Shown piece by piece: positions 45,090-57,800 of a stretch of 64,000 nt of DNA. The translations under genes were made by a program, and so were the position numbers. Source of the DNA: Symsagittifera roscoffensis (taxonomy: Eukaryota; Xenacoelomorpha; Acoela; Convolutidae); NCBI RefSeq assembly GCF_963678635.1, contig NC_087066.1, positions 40,261,223-40,325,222 on the forward strand. Reading direction: 5' to 3'. Numbering within the stretch: the first letter of the stretch is position 1; the number at the start of each line of letters is the position of its first letter. The notes under the pieces were generated by a model. The model was not told the origin of the DNA. It ran no database searches and saw only the letters and a list, made by a program, of their open reading frames with translations.

Positions 45090-48000
45090 TCCGCCCAACC
45101 CTGATTAGTTGGTGGTGTGTAAAAGGCAAACTTCCGCCCAACCCTGATTAGTGGGAGGTGTGAACATTGAATGTTTTCCTTTGATGATTGAATTTGTGTC
45201 TATTTTTTGTTTTGAATGGCTGCTTTCATCATTACTCCCCTCTTCTTTTCTTCCTCCCAACCCTGATTAGTGGGTCTTGTGTACCTTGAGTGTTTTTCTT
45301 TGATGATTGAAACGTGTGTCACTCTTATCTGTGTTTTGAATGGCTGCTTTCATCATTACTCCCCTCTTATTTTTCCTCCCAACCCCGATTAGTGGGTCTT
45401 GTGTACCTTGAATGTGTTCTTTTGATGGTATAAACTTGTCTCTCTTTTATTTTGTGTTTTGAATAGCTGCTTTCATCATTACTCTCCTCTTCTTTTTCCC
45501 ACCAACCCTGATTAGTGGGTGGTATGTACCTTGAATGTTTTCTTTTGATGATATAAACTTGTATCTCATAAATTTTTTTGTTTTCAATGGCTGCTTCCAT
45601 CGTTAATCCCCTCTTCTTTTTCCGCCCAACATTGGTTAGTGGCTGGTGTGTAAAAGGAAAACCTCCGCCCAACCCTGATTAGTGGGAGGTTTTTCCTTGA
45701 ATGTTTTCTTTGATGTTTTTCTTTGATGATTGAAACGTGTGTCTCTTTTTTTTGCTTTGAATGGCTGCTTTCATCATTACTCCCCGCTTCTTTTTCCTCC
45801 CAACCCAGATTAGTGGGTGGTGTGTACCTTGAATGTTTTCTTTTGATGACATAAAATTGCATCTCATTAATTTGGTGTTTTGAATAGCTACTTTCATCGT
45901 TAATCCCCTCTTCTTTTTCCGCCCAATCCTGATTAGTGGGTGGTGTGTAAAAGAAAAGCTTCCGCCCAACCCTGATTAGTGGGAGGTGTTTACCTTGAAT
46001 GTTTTTCGTTGAAGATTGAAACGTGTGTCACTCTTATCTGTGTTTTGAATGGCTGCTTTCATCATTACTCCCCTCTTATTTTTCCTCCCAAACCCGATTA
46101 GTGGGTCTTGTGTACCTTGAAGGTTTTCTTTTGATGATTTAAATTTGTATCTTGTTATTTTTGTGTTTTGAATGGCTGCTTTCATCGTTAATCCCCTCTT
46201 CTTTTTCCGCCCAACCCTGACTAGTGGGTGGTGTGTAAAAGAAAAACTTCCGCCCAACCCTGATTAGTGGGAGGTGTGTACCTTGAATGTTTTTCTTTGG
46301 AGATTGAAACTTGTGTCACTCTTATCTGTGTTTTGAATGGCTGCTTCGATCATTACTCCCCTCTTATTTTTCCTCCCAACCCTTATTAGTGGGTGTTGTG
46401 TACCTTGAATTTTTTTCTGTGCTGATTGAAACTTGTGTCTCTTTTATTTTGTGTTTTGAATAGCTGCTTTCATCGTTACTCTCCTCTTCCTTTTCCTCCC
46501 CCACCTGGTCAGTAGGTGGTGTGTACCTTGAATGTTTTCTTTTGATGATATAAACTTGTATCTCATTAATTTTGCGTTTTGAATGGCTGCTTTCATCGTT
46601 AATCCCCTTCTCTTTTTCCGCCCAACCCTGATTGGTGGGTGGTGTGTACCTTGAATGTTTTCTTTTGATGATATAAACTTGTATCTCCCACAATTTTGCT
46701 TTTGAATGTCTGCTTTCATCGTTAATCCCCTCTTCTTATTCCGCCCAACCTGGATTAGTGGGTGGTGTGTAAAATAAAAACTTCCGCCCAACCCTGATTA
46801 GTGGGTGTTGTGTACCTTGAATGTTTTTCTGTGCTTTTTGAAACTTGTGTCTCTTTTAATTTGTGTTTTGAATAGCTGATTTCATCGTTACTCTCCTCTT
46901 CCTTTTCCTCCCCCACCTGGTTAGTAGGTGGTGTGTACCTTGAATGTTTTCTTTTGATGACATAAACTTGTATCTCATTAATTTTGGCGTTTTGAATGGC
47001 TGCTTTCATCGTTAATCCCCTTCTCTTTTTCCGCCCAACCCTGATTGGTGGGTGGTGTGTAATAAAAAAAAATTCCGCCAAACCCTGATTAGTGGGAGGT
47101 GTGTAACTTGAATGATTTTCTTTGATGATTGAAACTTGTGTCTCTTTTTTTTGTTTTGAATGGCTGCTTTGAACATTACTCCCCTCTTCTTTTTCCTCCC
47201 AACCCTGATTAGTGGGTTGTGTGTACCTTGAATGTTTTCTTTTGATGATATAAACTTCTATCTCATTAATTTTGTGTTTTGAATGGCTGCTTTCATTGTT
47301 AATCCCCTCCTCTTTTTCCGCCCAACCCTGATTAGTGGTTGGTGTGTAAAAGAAAAACTTCCGTTCAACCCTGATTAGTAGGAGGTATGTACCTTGAATG
47401 CTTTTCTTTTATGATTGAAACTTGTGTCACTCTTATCTGTGTTTTGAATGGCTGCTTTCATCATTACTCCCCTCTTCTTTTTCCTCCCAACCCTGATTAG
47501 TGGGTGGTGTGTAGCTTGAATGTTTTCTTTTGATGATATAAACTTTTATCTCATTAATTTTGTGTTTTGAATGGCTGCTTTCATCGTTAATCCCCTCCTC
47601 TTTTTCCGCCCAACCCTGATTAGTGGGTGGTGCGTAAAAGAAAAACTTCCGCGCAACCCTGATTAGTGGGAGGTGTGTACCTTGAATGTTTTCTTTTGAT
47701 GATATAAACTTATGTCTCTTTTATTTTGTGTTTTGAATAGCTGCGTTCATCGTTAATCCCCTCTTCTTTTCCGGCCCAACCCTGATTAGTGGGTGGTGTG
47801 TAAAAGAAAAACTTCTGGCCGACCCTGATTAGTGGGTGGTGTGTACCTTTAATGTTTTTTTTTTGATGATATAAACTTGTATCCATTAATTTTGTGCTTT
47901 GAATGGCTGCTTTCATCATTACTCCCCTCTTCTTTTTCCTCCCAACCCTGATTAGTGGGTGGTGTGTACCTTGAATGTTTTCTTTTGATGATATAAACTT

Positions 48001-48160
48001 TTATCTCATTAATTTTGTGTTTTGAATGGCTGCTTTCATCGTTAATCCCCTCTTCTTTTTCCGCCCAACCCTGATTAGTGGGTGGTGCGTAAAAGAAAAA
48101 CTTCCGCGCAACCCTGATTAGTGGAAGGTGTGTACCTTGAATGTTTTTATTTGATGATTG
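45090..48160. repeat. composite-monomer zone (165-bp monomers with 42-bp internal duplication)
   Basis: Monomers here repeat CCGCCCAACCCTGATTAGTG twice, 42 bases apart (for example 45091 and 45133), joined by GTGTGTAAAAGAAAAACTTC. This makes a ~165-bp monomer (123+42). From about 45.6 to 48.1 kb it mostly alternates with an ordinary monomer, giving a period near 287 bp. The same composite form recurs far away at about 40.43, 62.47, 62.64 and 63.90 kb. Confidence 0.75.
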
Positions 48161-48959
48161 AAACTTGTGTCTCTTTGTTTTTGTTTTGAATGGCTGCTTT
48201 CATCATTACTCCCCTCTTCTTTTTCCTCCCAACTCTGATTAGTGGGTGGTTGTACCTTGAATGTTTTCTTTTGATTATATAAACTTGTATCTCATTAGTT
48301 TTATGTTTTGAATGGCTGCTTTTATCGTTAAGCCCCTCTTCTTTTTCCACCCAACCACCTGATTAGTGGGTGGTGTGTACCTTAAATATTTTTCTTTGAA
48401 GATTGAAACTTGTGTCACTCTTATCTGTGTTTCGAATGGCTGCTTTCATCATTACTCCCTTCTTATTGTTCCTCCCAACCTTGTGGGTCTTGTGTATCTT
48501 GAATGTTTTTCTGTGATGATTGAAACTTGTGTCTCTTTAATTTTGTGTTTTGAATAGCTGCTTTTATCATTACTCTCCTCTTTTTTTCCTCCCACACCTG
48601 ATTAGTGGGTGGTGTGTACCTTGAAAGTTTTTATTTAATGATAAAAACTTGTATCTCTTCAATTTTGTGTTTTGAATGGCTGCTTTCATCACTACTCCCC
48701 TCTTTTTTTCCGCCCAACCCTAATTAGCGGGTGGTGTGTACCTTGAATATTCTTCTTTGAAGATTGAAATTTGTATCTCTTTAATTTTTTTGTTTTGAAT
48801 GGCTGCTTTCATCAATACTCGCCTCTTCGATTTCCTCCCACACCGGATTAGTGGGTTGTGTGTAACTTGAATGTTTTTCTTTGATGATCGAAACTTGTGT
48901 CTCTTTTATTTTGAGTTTTGAATGGCTGCTTTCATCATTACTTCCCTCTTCTATTTCCT

Positions 48960-51900
48960 CTTAACCCTGATTAGAGGGTGGTGTGTACCTTGAATATTTT
49001 TCTTTAATGATATAAACTTGTATCTCTTTAATTTTTTTGTTTTGAATGGCTGCTTTCATCAATACACCCCTCTTATTTTTCCTCCCAACCCTGATTAGTG
49101 GGTGTTGATTAGCTTGAAGGTTTTTCTGTGATGATTGAAGCTTGTGTCTTTTTTTTGTGTTTTGAAAGGCTGCTTTTAGCATTACTCCCCTCTTCTTTTT
49201 CCTCACATTCCTGATTAGTGGGTGGTGTGTACCTTGATTGTTTTTCTTTTCTGATGTAAACGTGTATCTCTTTTATTTTGTGTTTTGAATAGCTGCTTTT
49301 ATCATTGCTCCCCTCTTCTTTCTCATCCCAACCCTGATTAGTGGGTGGTGTGTACCTTGAATGTTTTTCTTTGATGATTGAAACTTGTGTGACTCTTTTT
49401 TTGTGTTTTGAATAGCTGCTTTCATCATTACTCCCCTTTCGTTTTCCTCCCAACCCTGATTAGTGGGTGGTGTGTAACTTGAAAGTTTTTCTTTGATGAT
49501 TGAAACTTGTGTGACTCTTATTTTGTGTTTTGAATAGCGGCTTTCATCATTACTCCCCTCTTTTTTTTCCTCCCACACCTGATTAGTGGGTGGTGTGTAC
49601 CTTGAACGTTTTTCCTTGATGTTTGAAACTTGTGTCACTCTTATTTTGTGTTTTGAATGGCTGCTTTCATCATTAATTCCCTCTTCCTTTTCCACGCAAA
49701 CACGATTAGTGAGTGAAGTGCACCTTGATTGTTTTTCTTTGGTGATTGAAATTTGTGTCTCTTTTATTTTGTGTTTTGAATGGCTGCTTTCATCATTACT
49801 CCCCGCTTCTTTTTCCTCCCAACCCTGATTAGTGGGTGGTGTGTACCTTGAATGTTTTTCTTTCTGATTGAAACTTGTGTCTCTTTTGTTTTGTAGTTGG
49901 AATAGCTGCTGTCATCATAACTCACCTCTTCTTTTTCCTCCCACACATGATTAGCGGGTGGTGTGTACCTTGAATGTTTTTCTTTGATGATTGAAATTTG
50001 TGTCTCTTTTATTTTGTGTTTTGAATGGCTGCTTTCATCATTACTCCCCTCTCTTTTTTCATCCCACACCTCATTAGTGGGTGGTGTGTACCTTGAACGT
50101 TTTTCCTTGATGTTTGAAACTTGTGTCACTCTTATTTTGTGTTTTGAATGGCTGCTTTCATCATTACTTCCCTCTTCATTTTCCACGCAAACACGATTAG
50201 TGAGTGAAGTGTACCTTGAATGTTTTTCTTTGGTGATTGAAATTTGTGTCTCTTTTATTTTGTGTTTTGAATAGCTGCTTTCATCATTACTCCCCGCTTC
50301 TTTTTCCTCCCAACCCTGATTAGTGGGTGGTGTGTACCTTGAATGTTTTTCTTTCTGATTGAAACTTGTGTCTCTTTTGTTTTGTAGTTGAAATAGCTGC
50401 TGTCATCATAACTCACCTCTTCTTTTTCCTCCCACACATGATTAGCGGGTGGTGTGTACCTTGAATGTTTTTCTTTGATGATTGAAATTTGTGTCTCTTT
50501 TATTTTGTGTTTTGAATGGCTGCTTTCATGATTACTCCCCTCTCTTTTTTCCTCCCACACCTCATTAGTGGGTGGTGTGTACCTTGAATGCTTTTCTTTA
50601 ATGATTGAAACTTGTGTCTCTTTTATTTTGTGTTTTGAATGGCTGCTTTCATCATTACTCCCCTCTCTTTTTTCCTCCCACACCTCATTAGTGGGTGGTG
50701 TGTACCTTGAATGCTTCTCTTTGATGATTGAATCTTGTGTCTCTTTTATTTTGTGTTTTGGATAGCTGCTTTCATCAATACTCGCCTCTTCGATTTCCTC
50801 CCACACCGGATTAGTGGGTGGTGTGTAACTTGAATGTTTTTCTTTGATGATCGAAACTTGTGTCTCTTTTATTTTGTGTTTTGAATGGCTGCTTTCATCA
50901 TTACTCCCCTCTCTTTTTTCCTCCCACACCTGATTAGTGGGAGGTGTGTACCTCGAATGCTTTTATTTGATGATTGAAACTTGTGTCTCTTTTATTTTGT
51001 GTTTTGGATAGCTGTTTCCATCATTACTCGCCTCTTCGTTTCCTCCCACACCTTATTAGTGGGTGAGGTGTACATTGAATGTTTTTCTTTGGTGATTGAA
51101 ATTAGTGTCTCTTTTATTTTATGTTTTGAATGGCTGCTTTCATCATTACTCCCCGCTTCTTTTTCCTCCCAACCCTGATTAGTGGGTGGTGTGTACCTTG
51201 AATGTTTTTCTTTCTGATTGAAACTTGTTTCTCTTTTGTTTTCTAGTTGGAATGGCTGCTTTCATCAATACTCGCCTCTTCGATTTCCTCCCACACCGGA
51301 TTAGTGGGTTGTGTGTAACTTGAATGTTTTTCTTTGATGATCGAAACTTGTGTCTCTTTTATTTTGTGTTTTGAATGGCTGCTTTCATCATTACTTCCCT
51401 CTTCTATTTCCTCTTAACCCTGATTAGAGGGTGGTGTGTACCTTGAATATTTTTCTTTAATGATATAAACTTGTATCTCTTTAATTTTTTTGTTTTGAAT
51501 GGCTGCTTTCATCAATACACCCCTCTTATTTTTCCTCCCAACCCTGATTAGTGGGTGTTGTTTAGCTTGAAGGTTTTTCTGTGATGATTGAAGCTTGTGT
51601 CTTTTTTTTGTGTTTTGAAAGGCTGCTTTTAGCATTACTCCCCTCATCTTTTTCCTCACATTCCTGATTAGTGGGTGGTGTGTACCTTGATTGTTTTTCT
51701 TTTCTGATGTAAACTTGTATCTCTTTTATTTTGTGTTTTGAATAGCTGCTTTTATCATTGCTCCCCTCTTCTTTCTCATCCCAACCCTGATTAGTGGGTG
51801 GTGTGTACCTTGAATGTTTTTCTTTGATGATTGAAACTTGTGTGACTCTTTTTTTGTGTTTTGAATAGCTGCTTTCATCATTACTCCCCTTTCGTTTTCC

Positions 51901-53100
51901 TCCCACACCTGATTAGTGGGTGGTGTGTACCTTGAACGTTTTTCCTTGATGTTTGAAACTTGTGTCACTCTTATTTTGTGTTTTGAATGGCTGCTTTCAT
52001 CATTAATTCCCTCTTCATTTTCCACGCAAACACGATTAGTGAGTGAAGTGTACCTTGAATGTTTTTCTTTGGTGATTGAAATTTGTGTCTCTTTTATTTT
52101 GTGTTTTGAATAGCTGCTTTCATCATTACTCCCCGCTTCTTTTTCCTCCCAACCCTGATTAGTGGGTGGTGTGTACCTTGAATGTTTTTCTTTCTGATTG
52201 AAACTTGTGTCTCTTTTGTTTTGTAGTTGAAATAGCTGCTGTCATCATAACTCACCTCTTCTTTTTCCTCCCACACATGATTAGCGGGTGGTGTGTACCT
52301 TGAATGTTTTTCTTTGATGACTGAAATTTGTGTCTCTTTTATTTTGTGTTTTGAATGGCTGCTTTCATGATTACTCCCCTCTCTTTTTTCCTCCCACACC
52401 TCATTAGTGGGTGGTGTGTACCTTGAATGCTTTTCTTTAATGATTGAAACTTGTGTCTCTTTTATTTTGTGTTTTGAATGGCTGCTTTCATCATTACTCC
52501 CCTCTCTTTTTTCCTCCCACACCTCATTAGTGGGTGGTGTGTACCTTGAATGCTTCTCTTTGATGATTGAATCTTGTGTCTCTTTTATTTTGTGTTTTGG
52601 ATAGCTGCTTTCATCAATACTCGCCTCTTCGATTTCCTCCCACACCGGATTAGTGGGTGGTGTGTAACTTGAATGTTTTTCTTTGATGATCGAAACTTGT
52701 GTCTCTTTTATTTTGTGTTTTGAATGGCTGCTTTCATCATTACTCCCCTCTCTTTTTTCCTCCCACACCTGATTAGTAGGAGGTGTGTACCTCGAATGCT
52801 TTTATTTGATGATTGAAACATGTGTCTCTTTTATTTTGTGTTTTGGATAGCTGTTTCCATCATTACTCGCCTCTTCGTTTTCTTCCCACACCTTATTAGT
52901 GGGTGAGGTGTACATTGAATGTTTTTCTTTGGTGATTGAAATTTGTGTCTCTTTTATTTTATGTTTTAAATGGCTGCTTTCATCATTACTCCCCGCTTCT
53001 TTTTCCTCCCAACCCTGATTAGTGGGTGGTGTGTACCTTGAATGTTTTTCTTTCTGATTGAAACTTGTTTCTCTTTTGTTTTCTAGTTGGAATAGCTGCT
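48960..53100. repeat. large duplications within the satellite (offsets 2,453 and 1,839 bp)
   Basis: Blocks at about 48.96-49.45 kb recur at 51.41-51.91 kb (offset 2,453, twenty monomers). Blocks at about 50.2-51.2 kb recur at 52.1-53.1 kb (offset 1,839, fifteen monomers). The repeated blocks are nearly identical, including private variants. Confidence 0.7.
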
Positions 53101-54869
53101 GTCATCATAACTCCCCTCTTCTTTTTCCTCCCACACATGATTAGCGGGTGGTTTGTACCTTGAATGTTTTTCTTTGATGATTAAAATTTGTGTCTCTTTT
53201 ATTTTGTGTTTTGGATAGCTGCTTTCATCATTACTCGCCTCTTCGTTTTCCTCCCACACCTGATTAGTGGGTAGTGTGTAAATTGATTGTTTTTCTTTGA
53301 TGATTGAAACTTGTGTCTCTTTTTTTGAGTTTTGAATGGCTGCTTTCATCATTACTCCCCTCTCTTTTTTCCTCCCACACCTCATTAGTGGGTGGTGTGT
53401 ACCTTGAATGCCTTTCTTTGATGATGAAACTTGTGTCTCTTTATTTTGTGTTTTGAATGGCTGCTTTCATAATTACTGCCCTCCTCTTTTTCCTCCCAAC
53501 CCTGATTAGTGGGTGTTGTGTAACTTGAATGTTTTTCTTTGATGATTGAAACTTGTGTCTTTTTTATTTTGTGTTTTGAATGGCTGCTTTCATCATTACT
53601 CCCCTCTCTTTTTCCTCCCACACCTCATTAGTGGGTGGTGTGTACCTTGAATGCTTTTCTTTGATGATTGAAACTTGTGTCTCTTTATTTTGTATTTTGA
53701 ATGGCTGCTTTCATCATTACTACCATCTTCTTTTTCCTCCCAACCCTGATTATTGGGTGTGTGCACCTTGAATGATTTTCTTTGATGATTGAAACTTGTG
53801 TCTCTCTTATTTTGTGCTTTGAATAGCTGCTTTTATCATTACTCCCCTCTTCTTTTTCCTCTCAAACCTGATTAGTGGGTGTTGTGTACCTTAAATAATT
53901 GTCTTTTATGATTGAAACGTGTGTCTCTTTTATTTTGTGTTTTGAATAGCTGCTTTCATCATTACTCGCCTCTTCTTTTTCCTCCCACACCTGATTAGTC
54001 GGTGGTGTGTACCTTGAATGTTTTTCGTTGATGATTGAAACTTGTGTCTCTTTTATCTGTATTTTGGATAGCTGCTGTCATCATTACTCACCTCTTCTTT
54101 TTCCTCCCACACCTGATTAGTCGGTGGTGTGTACCTTGAATGTTTGTCGTTGATGATTGAAACTTGTGTCTCTTTTATTTTGTGTTTTTTGTTAGCTGCT
54201 TTCATCATTACTCCCCTCTTCTTTCTCCTCCCAACCCTGATTAGTGGGTGTTGTGTACCTTGAAAGTTTTTCTTTGATGATTGAAACTTGTGTGACTCTT
54301 TTTTTTTTGTGTTTCGAATAGCTGCTTTCATCATTACTCGCCTCTTCTTTTTCCTCCCACACCTGATTAATGGTTGTTGTTTAGCTTGAAGGTTTTTCTG
54401 TGATGATTGAAGCTTGTGTATCTTTTTTTTGTGTTTTGAAAGGCTGCTTTCAACATTACTCCCCTATTCTTTTTCCTCACAACCCTGATTAATGGGTGGT
54501 GTGTACCTTGATTGTTTTTCTTCAATGATGTAAACTTGTATCTCTTTTATTTTGTGTTTTGAATAGCTGCTTTTATCATTACTTCCTCTTCTTTCTCCTC
54601 CCAACCCTGATTAGTGGGTGGTGTGTACCTTGAATGTTTTTCCTTGATGATTGAAACTTGTGTGACTCTTTTTTTGTGTTTTGAATAGCTGCTTTCATCA
54701 TTACTCCCCTCTTCGTTTTCCTCCCACACCTGATTAGTGGGTGAAGTGTACCTTGAATTTTTTTCTTTGGTGATTGAAACTTGTGTATCTTTTATCTGTA
54801 TTTTGGATAGCTGCTGTCATCATTACTCACCTCTTCTTTTTCCTCCCACACCTGATTAGTGGTTGTTGT

Positions 54870-57800
54870 TTAGCTTGAAGGTTTTTCTGTGATGATTGAA
54901 GCTTGTGTCTCTTTTTTTTTGTGTTTTGAAAGGCTGCTTTCAGCATTACTCCCCTCTTCTTTTTCCTCACAACCCTGATTAGTGGGTGGAGTGTACCTTG
55001 ATTGTTTTTCTTCAATGATGTAAACTTGTATTTCTTTTATTTTGTGTTTTGAATAGCTGCTTTTATCATTACTCCCCTCTTCTTTCTCCTCCCAACCCTG
55101 ATTAGTGGGTGGTGTGTACCTTGAATGTTTTTCCTTGGTGATTGAAACTTGTGTGAATCTTTTTTTGTGTTTTGAATAGCTGCCTTCATCATTACTCCCC
55201 TCTTCTCTCTCCTCCCAGCCCTGATCAGTGGGTGGTGTGTAACTTGAATGTTTTTCTTTGATGATTGAAACTTGTGTGACTCTTATTTTGTGTTTTGAAT
55301 AGCGGCTTTCATCATTACTCCCCTCTTTTTTTTCCTCCCACACCTGATTAGTGGGTGGTGTGTACCTTGAATATTTTTCCTTGATGTTTGAAACTTGTGT
55401 CACTCTTATTTTGTGTTTTGAATGGCTGCTTTCATCATTACTCCCCTCTTTTTTTCCCTCCCACACCTGATTAGTGGGTGGTGTGTACCTTGAATATTTT
55501 TCCTTGATGTTTGAAACTTGTGTCACTCTTATTTTGTGTTTTGAATGGCTGCTTTCATCATTACTCCCCTCTTTTTTTTCCTCCCACACCTGATTAGTGA
55601 GTGAAGTGTACCTTGAATGTTTTTCTTTGGTGATTGAAATTTGTGTCACTCTTATTTTGTGTTTTGAATGGCTGCTTTCATCATTACTCCCCTCTTTTTT
55701 TCCCTCCCACACCTGATTAGTGGGTGGTGTGTACCTTGAATATTTTTCCTTGATGTTTGAAACTTGTGTCACTCTTATTTTGTGTTTTGAATGGCGGCTT
55801 TCATCATTATTCCCCTCTTTTTTTCCCTCCCACACCTGATTAGTGGGTGCTGTGTACCTTGAATATTTTTCCTTGATGTTTGAAACTTGTGTCACTCTTA
55901 TTTTGTGTTTTGAATGGCTGCTTTCATCATTACTTCCCTCTTCCTTTTCTACGCAAACACGATTAGTGGGTGGTGTGTACCTTGAATGTTTTTCTTTCTG
56001 ATTGAAACTTGTGTCTCTTTTGTTTTGTAGTTGGAATAGCTGCTGTCATCATAACTCACCTCTTCTTTTTCCTCCCACACATGATTAGCGGGTGGTAAGT
56101 ACCTTGAATGTTTTTCCTTGGTGATTGAAACTTGTGTGAATCTTTTTTTGTGTTTTGAATAGCTGCCTTCATCATTACTCCCCTCTTCTCTCTCCTCCCA
56201 GCCCTGATCAGTGGGTGGTGTGTAACTTGAATGTTTTTCTTTGATGATTGAAACTTGTGTGACTCTTATTTTGTGTTTTGAATAGCGGCTTTCATCATTA
56301 CTCCCCTCTTTTTTTTTCCTCCCACACCTGATTAGTGGGTGGTGTGTACCTTGAATATTTTTCCTTGATGTTTGAAACTTGTGTCACTCTTATTTTGTGT
56401 TTTGAATGGCTGCTTTCATCATTACTCCCCTCTTTTTTTCCCTCCCACACCTGATTAGTGGGTGGTGTGTACCTTGAATATTTTTCCTTGATGTTTGAAA
56501 CTTGTGTCACTTTTATTTTGTGTTTTGAATGGCGGCTTTCATCATTACTCCCCTCTTTTTTTCCCTCCCACACCTGATTAGTGGGTGCTGTGTACCTTGA
56601 ATATTTTTCCTTGATGTTTGAAACTTGTGTCACTCTTATTTTGTGTTTTGAATGGCTGCTTTCATCATTACTTCCCTCTTCCTTTTCCACGCAAACACGA
56701 TTAGTGGGTGGTGTGTACCTTGAATGTTTTTCTTTCTGATTGAAACTTGTGTCTCTTTTGTTTTGTAGTTGGAATAGCTGCTGTCATCATAACTCACCTC
56801 TTCTTTTTCCTCCCACACATGAATAGCGGGTGGTAAGTACCTTGAATGTTTTTCCTTGGTGATTGAAACTTGTGTGAATCTTTTTTTTGTGTTTTGAATA
56901 GCTGCCTTCATCATTACTCCCCTCTTCTCTCTCCTCCCAGCCCTGATCAGTGGGTGGTGTGTAACTTGAATGTTTTCTTTGATGATTGAAACTTGTGTGA
57001 CTCTTATTTTGTGTTTTGAATAGCGGCTTTCATCATTACTCCCCTCTTTTTTTTCCTCCCACACCTGATTAGTGGGTGGTGTGTACCTTGAAAATTTTTC
57101 CTTGATGTTTGAAACTTGTGTCACTCTTATTTTGTGTTTTGAATGGCTGCTTTCATCATTACTCCCCTCTTTTTTTCCCTCCCACACCTGATTAGTGGGT
57201 GGTGTGTACCTTGAATATTTTTCTTTCTGATTGAAACTTGTGTCTCTTTTGTTTTGTAGTTGGAATAGCTGCTGTCATCATAACTCACCTCTTCTTTTTC
57301 CTCCCACACATGATTAGCGGGTGGTAAGTACCTTGAATGTTTTTCCTTGGTGATTGAAACTTGTGTGAATCTTTTTTTGTGTTTTGAATAGCTGCCTTCA
57401 TCATTACTCCCCTCTTCTCTCTCCTCCCAGCCCTGATCAGTGGGTGGTGTGTAACTTGAATGTTTTTCTTTGATGATTGAAACTTGTGTGACTCTTATTT
57501 TGTGTTGTGAATAGCGGCTTTCATCATTACTCCCCTCTTTTGTTTCCTCCCACACCTGATTAGTGGGTGGTGTGTACCTTGAATATTTTTCCTTGATGTT
57601 TGAAACTTGTGTCACTCTTATTTTGTGTTTTGAATGGCTGCTTTCATCATTACTCCCCTCTTTTTTTCCCTCCCACACCTGATTAGTGGGTGGTGTGTAC
57701 CTTGAATGTTTTTCTTTCTGATTGAAACTTGTGTCTCTTTTGTTTTGTAGTTGGAATAGCTGCTGTCATCATAACTCACCTCTTCTTTTTCCTCCCACAC

